In this document: positions 62,001 through 64,000 of the stretch, in pieces
Position numbering within the stretch: position 1 is the first letter of the stretch
Layout: every line of letters begins with the position of its first letter
From: JAKFWI01 sp031399165
Lineage (GTDB): Bacteria; Pseudomonadota; Alphaproteobacteria; Caulobacterales; Aquidulcibacteraceae
Direction: 5' to 3'
Assembly (NCBI GenBank): GCA_031399165.1
Contig: JANNOO010000043.1
Location: 124,001 to 188,000 of the forward strand
Length of the DNA: 64,000 bases
The notes under the pieces: model-generated
The model's database searches: none
What the model saw: only the letters and a program-made list of their open reading frames with translations
Told to the model about the DNA's origin: nothing
Translations under genes and position numbers: made by a program

Positions 62001-62539
62001 TTGAACTCTATCAGACCATGCTGGAAGAAGCGGTGCAGGCATTGAAAGAAGGGCGGGAAGAAACCGCCGATACGCGATCGTGGTCGCCGGCGATCAATGT
62101 TGGCGCCGCCGTACTGATCCCGGAAAACTACGTCCCGGACCTCACGGTGCGGCTGGCGCTTTACCGCCGTCTGGCGGACATCGACAGCGATGCCGAGCGT
62201 GAGGCGTTCGCCGCGGAAATGATTGACCGCTTCGGGCCGCTGCCTCTGGAGGCTCAGCAGCTAGTCCTCGTTGCCGGTCTCAAGGCCATGTGCAAGCGCG
62301 CCAACATCGCCAAGCTCGACGCTGGTCCAAAGGGCGCCTCGATTACGTTCCGCGACCCGGGCTTTCCCGATCCCACAGCGCTCGTCCGTTATGTGCAAAG
62401 CAAGCCTCTGGACTTCAAGGCGCGCCCCGATGGCAAGCTGATTGTGTCTGGTGATTGGCCGGACGCTCCGGGGCGGCTGAAAGCGTTGAGGGGCTTTCTT
62501 GAAACGCTGTCGCGGTTAGCTGAAAGGGCCGTCGCTTAG
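59045..62539 (+). CDS. mfd: transcription-repair coupling factor Mfd
   Basis: A 1164-residue DNA translocase that removes stalled RNA polymerase and recruits UvrA. The UvrB-like N-terminal module has GWDNLPYDRISPTPAVAAQR and ATASAVTQRAAPR; the RNA polymerase-binding domain is DLIVHSDHGIGRYDGLKTLD; the translocase core has Walker A LICGDVGFGKTEVALRAAFL, VIVDEEQHFGVKHKERLKD and LYQLRGRVGRSRVRAYAYL. The C-terminal regulatory domain is present. It overlaps sdhE and ends four bases into the convergent PopA-like gene. Confidence 0.96.
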   Translation: MSALYPIAPKPLQEIGRREGALLVCNAPDGVDATAFAAALRLRGGVGLFVTRDEARAASAEAVMAFFVPELEVVRLPGWDNLPYDRISPTPAVAAQRTAVLARLVKRKEGEPPIAVIATASAVTQRAAPRARVAAAAFSAAAGEIVDTEELEAYLQINGYGRAGTVRAPGDFAIRGGVTDVFSPGAKEPIRFDFFGDQLESIRSFDPETQRSTHQLKRADLTPVSEVLLDNDCVRRFRAKFVDNFGVGADQMYEAVTAHIRRQGIEQWLPYFYERLETVFDYAGPSALIGFEHLAEDSCKERFDQAREHYEARRSAPAVRGTTPFRAPSPDQLYLSPDAVNEILRPLRVRRFTPFVEAGRESIDLRAKVGRSFAAERATPDLNVFEIAAQHVRALAKGGKRVILAAWTEGSAERLAAVMADHGLKDVRPATGWPQALALKASEIALSVLPLEHGFESEDVAVLCEQDVLGDRLARPRKKGRAAGLIAEAAALAPGDLIVHSDHGIGRYDGLKTLDAAGAPHDCLELEYAGGDKLYLPVENIELVTRYGSEESGVQLDKLGGAGWQQRKARAKKRLRDMAAELIKIAAQRASRHAEALAPPEGLWDEFCARFPYEETDDQLAAIGDVVGDLGSGAPMDRLICGDVGFGKTEVALRAAFLVAMSGKQVAVVGPTTLLARQHFKTFEERFRGLPIRVRQLSRLVGAKEAAETRAQLTDGTVNILVGTHAVLAASVKFQDLGLVIVDEEQHFGVKHKERLKDLRADVHVLTLSATPIPRTMQLALSGIREMSIIATPPVDRMAVRTYVTPFDPVTIREAVLRERYRGGQSFYVVPRIADLADAERFMRESVPEVRVVAAHGQMAANSLDEIMSAFYDGQYDVLLSTSIVESGLDIPRANTLIVHRADMFGLAQLYQLRGRVGRSRVRAYAYLTTTTEQMLTAGAEKRLRILSSLDNLGAGFTLASHDLDMRGGGNLLGEEQSGHIKEVGVELYQTMLEEAVQALKEGREETADTRSWSPAINVGAAVLIPENYVPDLTVRLALYRRLADIDSDAEREAFAAEMIDRFGPLPLEAQQLVLVAGLKAMCKRANIAKLDAGPKGASITFRDPGFPDPTALVRYVQSKPLDFKARPDGKLIVSGDWPDAPGRLKALRGFLETLSRLAERAVA

Positions 62540-63789
62540 GCGGCTTTGGAAAGCATCGCGCGAGACAAGAAGCCCGCGCCGCTTTCGCCGGGCGATAGCT
62601 CGACCACCTCGTAGCCAAGGCGCACGGGTGCGCCCAGTCCATCGCCCGCTGCGAAGGCGGTGCATTCGCAGACACTGATCACACGCCCCAGCGCAGCCGC
62701 TGCGCCTTGCGCGCGGGTGCTGGGGAAGGCGATTGCGATCCTATGCGCGTCGATCGCCGCAACGCAGTCAGACGCCCGCGTTAGTCTGGAACAGAGGTTC
62801 AAAATATCGCCAAAGCCTTCGCGCCAGGCCGCTGCGCCAGCGGCTGCCGATCTGGCTTCCAAAACACCAACAGAAAGAGGACGGCCGTGGTCGTGGTGGA
62901 TCTGCGCGAGTCCTTCCAGATGGCGACTAAAAAAAGCAAAGGTCTCCTCAGGCGCTACTATGGAGGCTTCTAATGCCCGTGTGAGCGCGCGGCGCAAACG
63001 GGCGCGGCGGATGTCCTCGATCAGCCATAGCGCGGCCTTAGGCGCTTCAAATCGCGCTTGCATCGCCTCATCGGCGCCGCGCTCAAGCGCCAGGGCACGA
63101 TCGTCCTCGGACTCTCCCAGAAAATAGGCCGGCATGTCGTGCAGGCTGGAGTTTCGGCGCAACGCGGCGATTAAGGAAAGCGCCGGACCGCAATCGTCGC
63201 CGCCAAACAACACCAGCGCGTCGAACTTTTCGTCGTGAATGTGATCGAATGCGCTAAAGGAGGTGAACGTCGCGCCCATCCGTCCGCCCCACGTTTGCAT
63301 GGCCCGCTGCAAGGCAAGGAACGAAGGGCTGGGGTTGCCGACAAACAGAACCGAAGCAGGCGTGTTGTAGTTCGCTGTCACCAAGGGCGGCGCAAGTGAG
63401 AGCGATTCCGCAGTGCTGGCTCGCGCGACTACTTCTGCTGAAAGCACGCCGTCGCGAAACACCCGCTTGATGCGCCGGCTGATTGTTTGGGGCGCAGAGT
63501 CGAGATCAGCCCACGCGTCCAACCTCGCCGCGATGCTAGGCGGTGGCGCGTCACCCGCGCACGCGCCCACCAGGGCAAGGGAAGGCGCGCCGTCGTCGCG
63601 AAGATTTTGCGCAAAAGCGATCGCCTGCGCCGCATCTGCGCCATCAAGGACGGTAACGTCTTCGCCGCCCGGGGCGCTGCGAAATGCAGCAGGACCAACC
63701 ATTGCCGTTGCTTCTAATCCCGCGCCTTCGAGCTGTTCGACAATCGGCCGCGCGCGGCGGGTGTCTGGGCTACGAACTACGATGCGCAT
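62536..63789 (-). CDS. PopA-like protein: receiver-like domains and degenerate GGDEF
   Basis: A 417-residue protein, opening at the ATG 63789 with MRIVVRSPDTRRARPIVEQL. The first ~115 residues and the next ~140 residues each look like receiver-like alpha/beta domains (VTVLDGADAAQAIAFAQNLR; FDALVLFGGDDCGPALSLIA), and the rest resembles a GGDEF domain without the GGDEF signature (CVAAIDAHRIAIAFPST, LGRVISVCECTAFA). This REC-REC-GGDEF-like layout is that of Caulobacter PopA, a c-di-GMP effector that delivers CtrA for degradation by ClpXP. I see no clear phosphorylation or I-site signature, so this is a structural guess at modest confidence. The upstream frame to 63891 is not needed. Confidence 0.5.
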   Translation of the reverse strand: MRIVVRSPDTRRARPIVEQLEGAGLEATAMVGPAAFRSAPGGEDVTVLDGADAAQAIAFAQNLRDDGAPSLALVGACAGDAPPPSIAARLDAWADLDSAPQTISRRIKRVFRDGVLSAEVVARASTAESLSLAPPLVTANYNTPASVLFVGNPSPSFLALQRAMQTWGGRMGATFTSFSAFDHIHDEKFDALVLFGGDDCGPALSLIAALRRNSSLHDMPAYFLGESEDDRALALERGADEAMQARFEAPKAALWLIEDIRRARLRRALTRALEASIVAPEETFAFFSRHLEGLAQIHHDHGRPLSVGVLEARSAAAGAAAWREGFGDILNLCSRLTRASDCVAAIDAHRIAIAFPSTRAQGAAAALGRVISVCECTAFAAGDGLGAPVRLGYEVVELSPGESGAGFLSRAMLSKAA

Positions 63790-63984
63790 GGGTCTCTCAG
63801 GATGGGCGAGAACCCTTATTGCCGCTACGTGCTTTGAAAGCAAACGTATCGCGCCCGGCGCGCGCGCGATTGGCCGGCGCACCCCATTCATGCAGCGTTC
63901 AACCAGAATGGCGTTAACTCTTCCTCGGACGGCGCGCGATATCTGTCCCTCGCTCGCGACGCTGCTCCGAGACAGGAGACGTCG

Positions 63985-64000
63985 GTGGTTTATGGCCGCC
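63985..64000 (+). CDS. possible gene start, cut by window edge
   Basis: AGGAG at 63974-63978 is followed after six bases by a GTG at 63985, giving MVYGR before the window ends; an ATG at 63992 is an alternative. Only five codons are visible, so the product cannot be told. The preceding stretch from 63790 holds no other feature that I could support. Confidence 0.2.

Overview
The window reads as a stretch of alphaproteobacterial chromosome, about 62-65% GC by eye and densely coded on both strands. The longest gap between confident genes is about 280 bases. Several lineage-specific systems point to this class: the general stress response PhyR-NepR-EcfG with an HWE-type kinase, an Irr-type Fur protein with an iron control element, LexA boxes of the GAAC-N7-GAAC type, HisZ, an NDUFS4-like complex I subunit, and a PodJ-like polarity protein preceded by a CtrA-type box (TTAA-N7-TTAA) and a GANTC methylation site. 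Together with a PopA-like REC/degenerate-GGDEF protein beside mfd, this suggests a stalked or budding, asymmetrically dividing lineage (Caulobacterales, Hyphomonadaceae or close relatives). That placement is inference.

Layout. 1-1440: the tail of an Lhr-like helicase and the nuclease PdeM (ligase-associated repair pair). 1437-4343: PodJ-like coiled-coil/Sel1 protein. 4597-10314: MerR regulator and a beta-oxidation operon (acyl-CoA dehydrogenase, thiolase, hydratase/3-hydroxyacyl-CoA dehydrogenase), followed by irr. 10809-14609: a flavin monooxygenase and vsr on the minus strand, then a lower-GC plus-strand pair (cytosine-5 methyltransferase and a probable PD-(D/E)XK restriction enzyme) that appears to have replaced a resident dcm; 26 codons of that gene survive at 14529-14609. 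14701-22367: lipoproteins, ExoD, Zur, an SOS-boxed GIY-YIG protein, a VWA lipoprotein, DUF885 and SapC proteins. 22426-25196: DsbD-like reductase and a redoxin. 25353-28950: hisS-hisZ-hisG. 29138-36678: NhaA, a MATE exporter, an unknown protein, gltX, a LOG-family enzyme, an Atm1-type ABC exporter. 36684-40105: general stress response locus. 40261-42877: efp with epmA-epmB. 42880-49960: tRNA-Leu, tig-clpP-clpX-lon-hupB and the complex I subunit, then tRNA-Arg. 50058-56529: a minus-strand run with metC, sseA, cysK, a CFA-type methyltransferase, DUF1365 and a flavin amine oxidase. 56590-63789: recG, sdhE, mfd and the PopA-like protein.

The most interesting material is accessory. A restriction-modification pair has been swapped into a dcm-vsr locus. 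A LexA-type box sits between vsr and the new methyltransferase, and its internal bases resemble two more LexA-type boxes in front of the GIY-YIG gene about 5 kb away. DNA metabolism is over-represented (Lhr, PdeM, Vsr, RecG, Mfd, GIY-YIG). No insertion sequence, integrase, CRISPR array or rRNA operon was seen.
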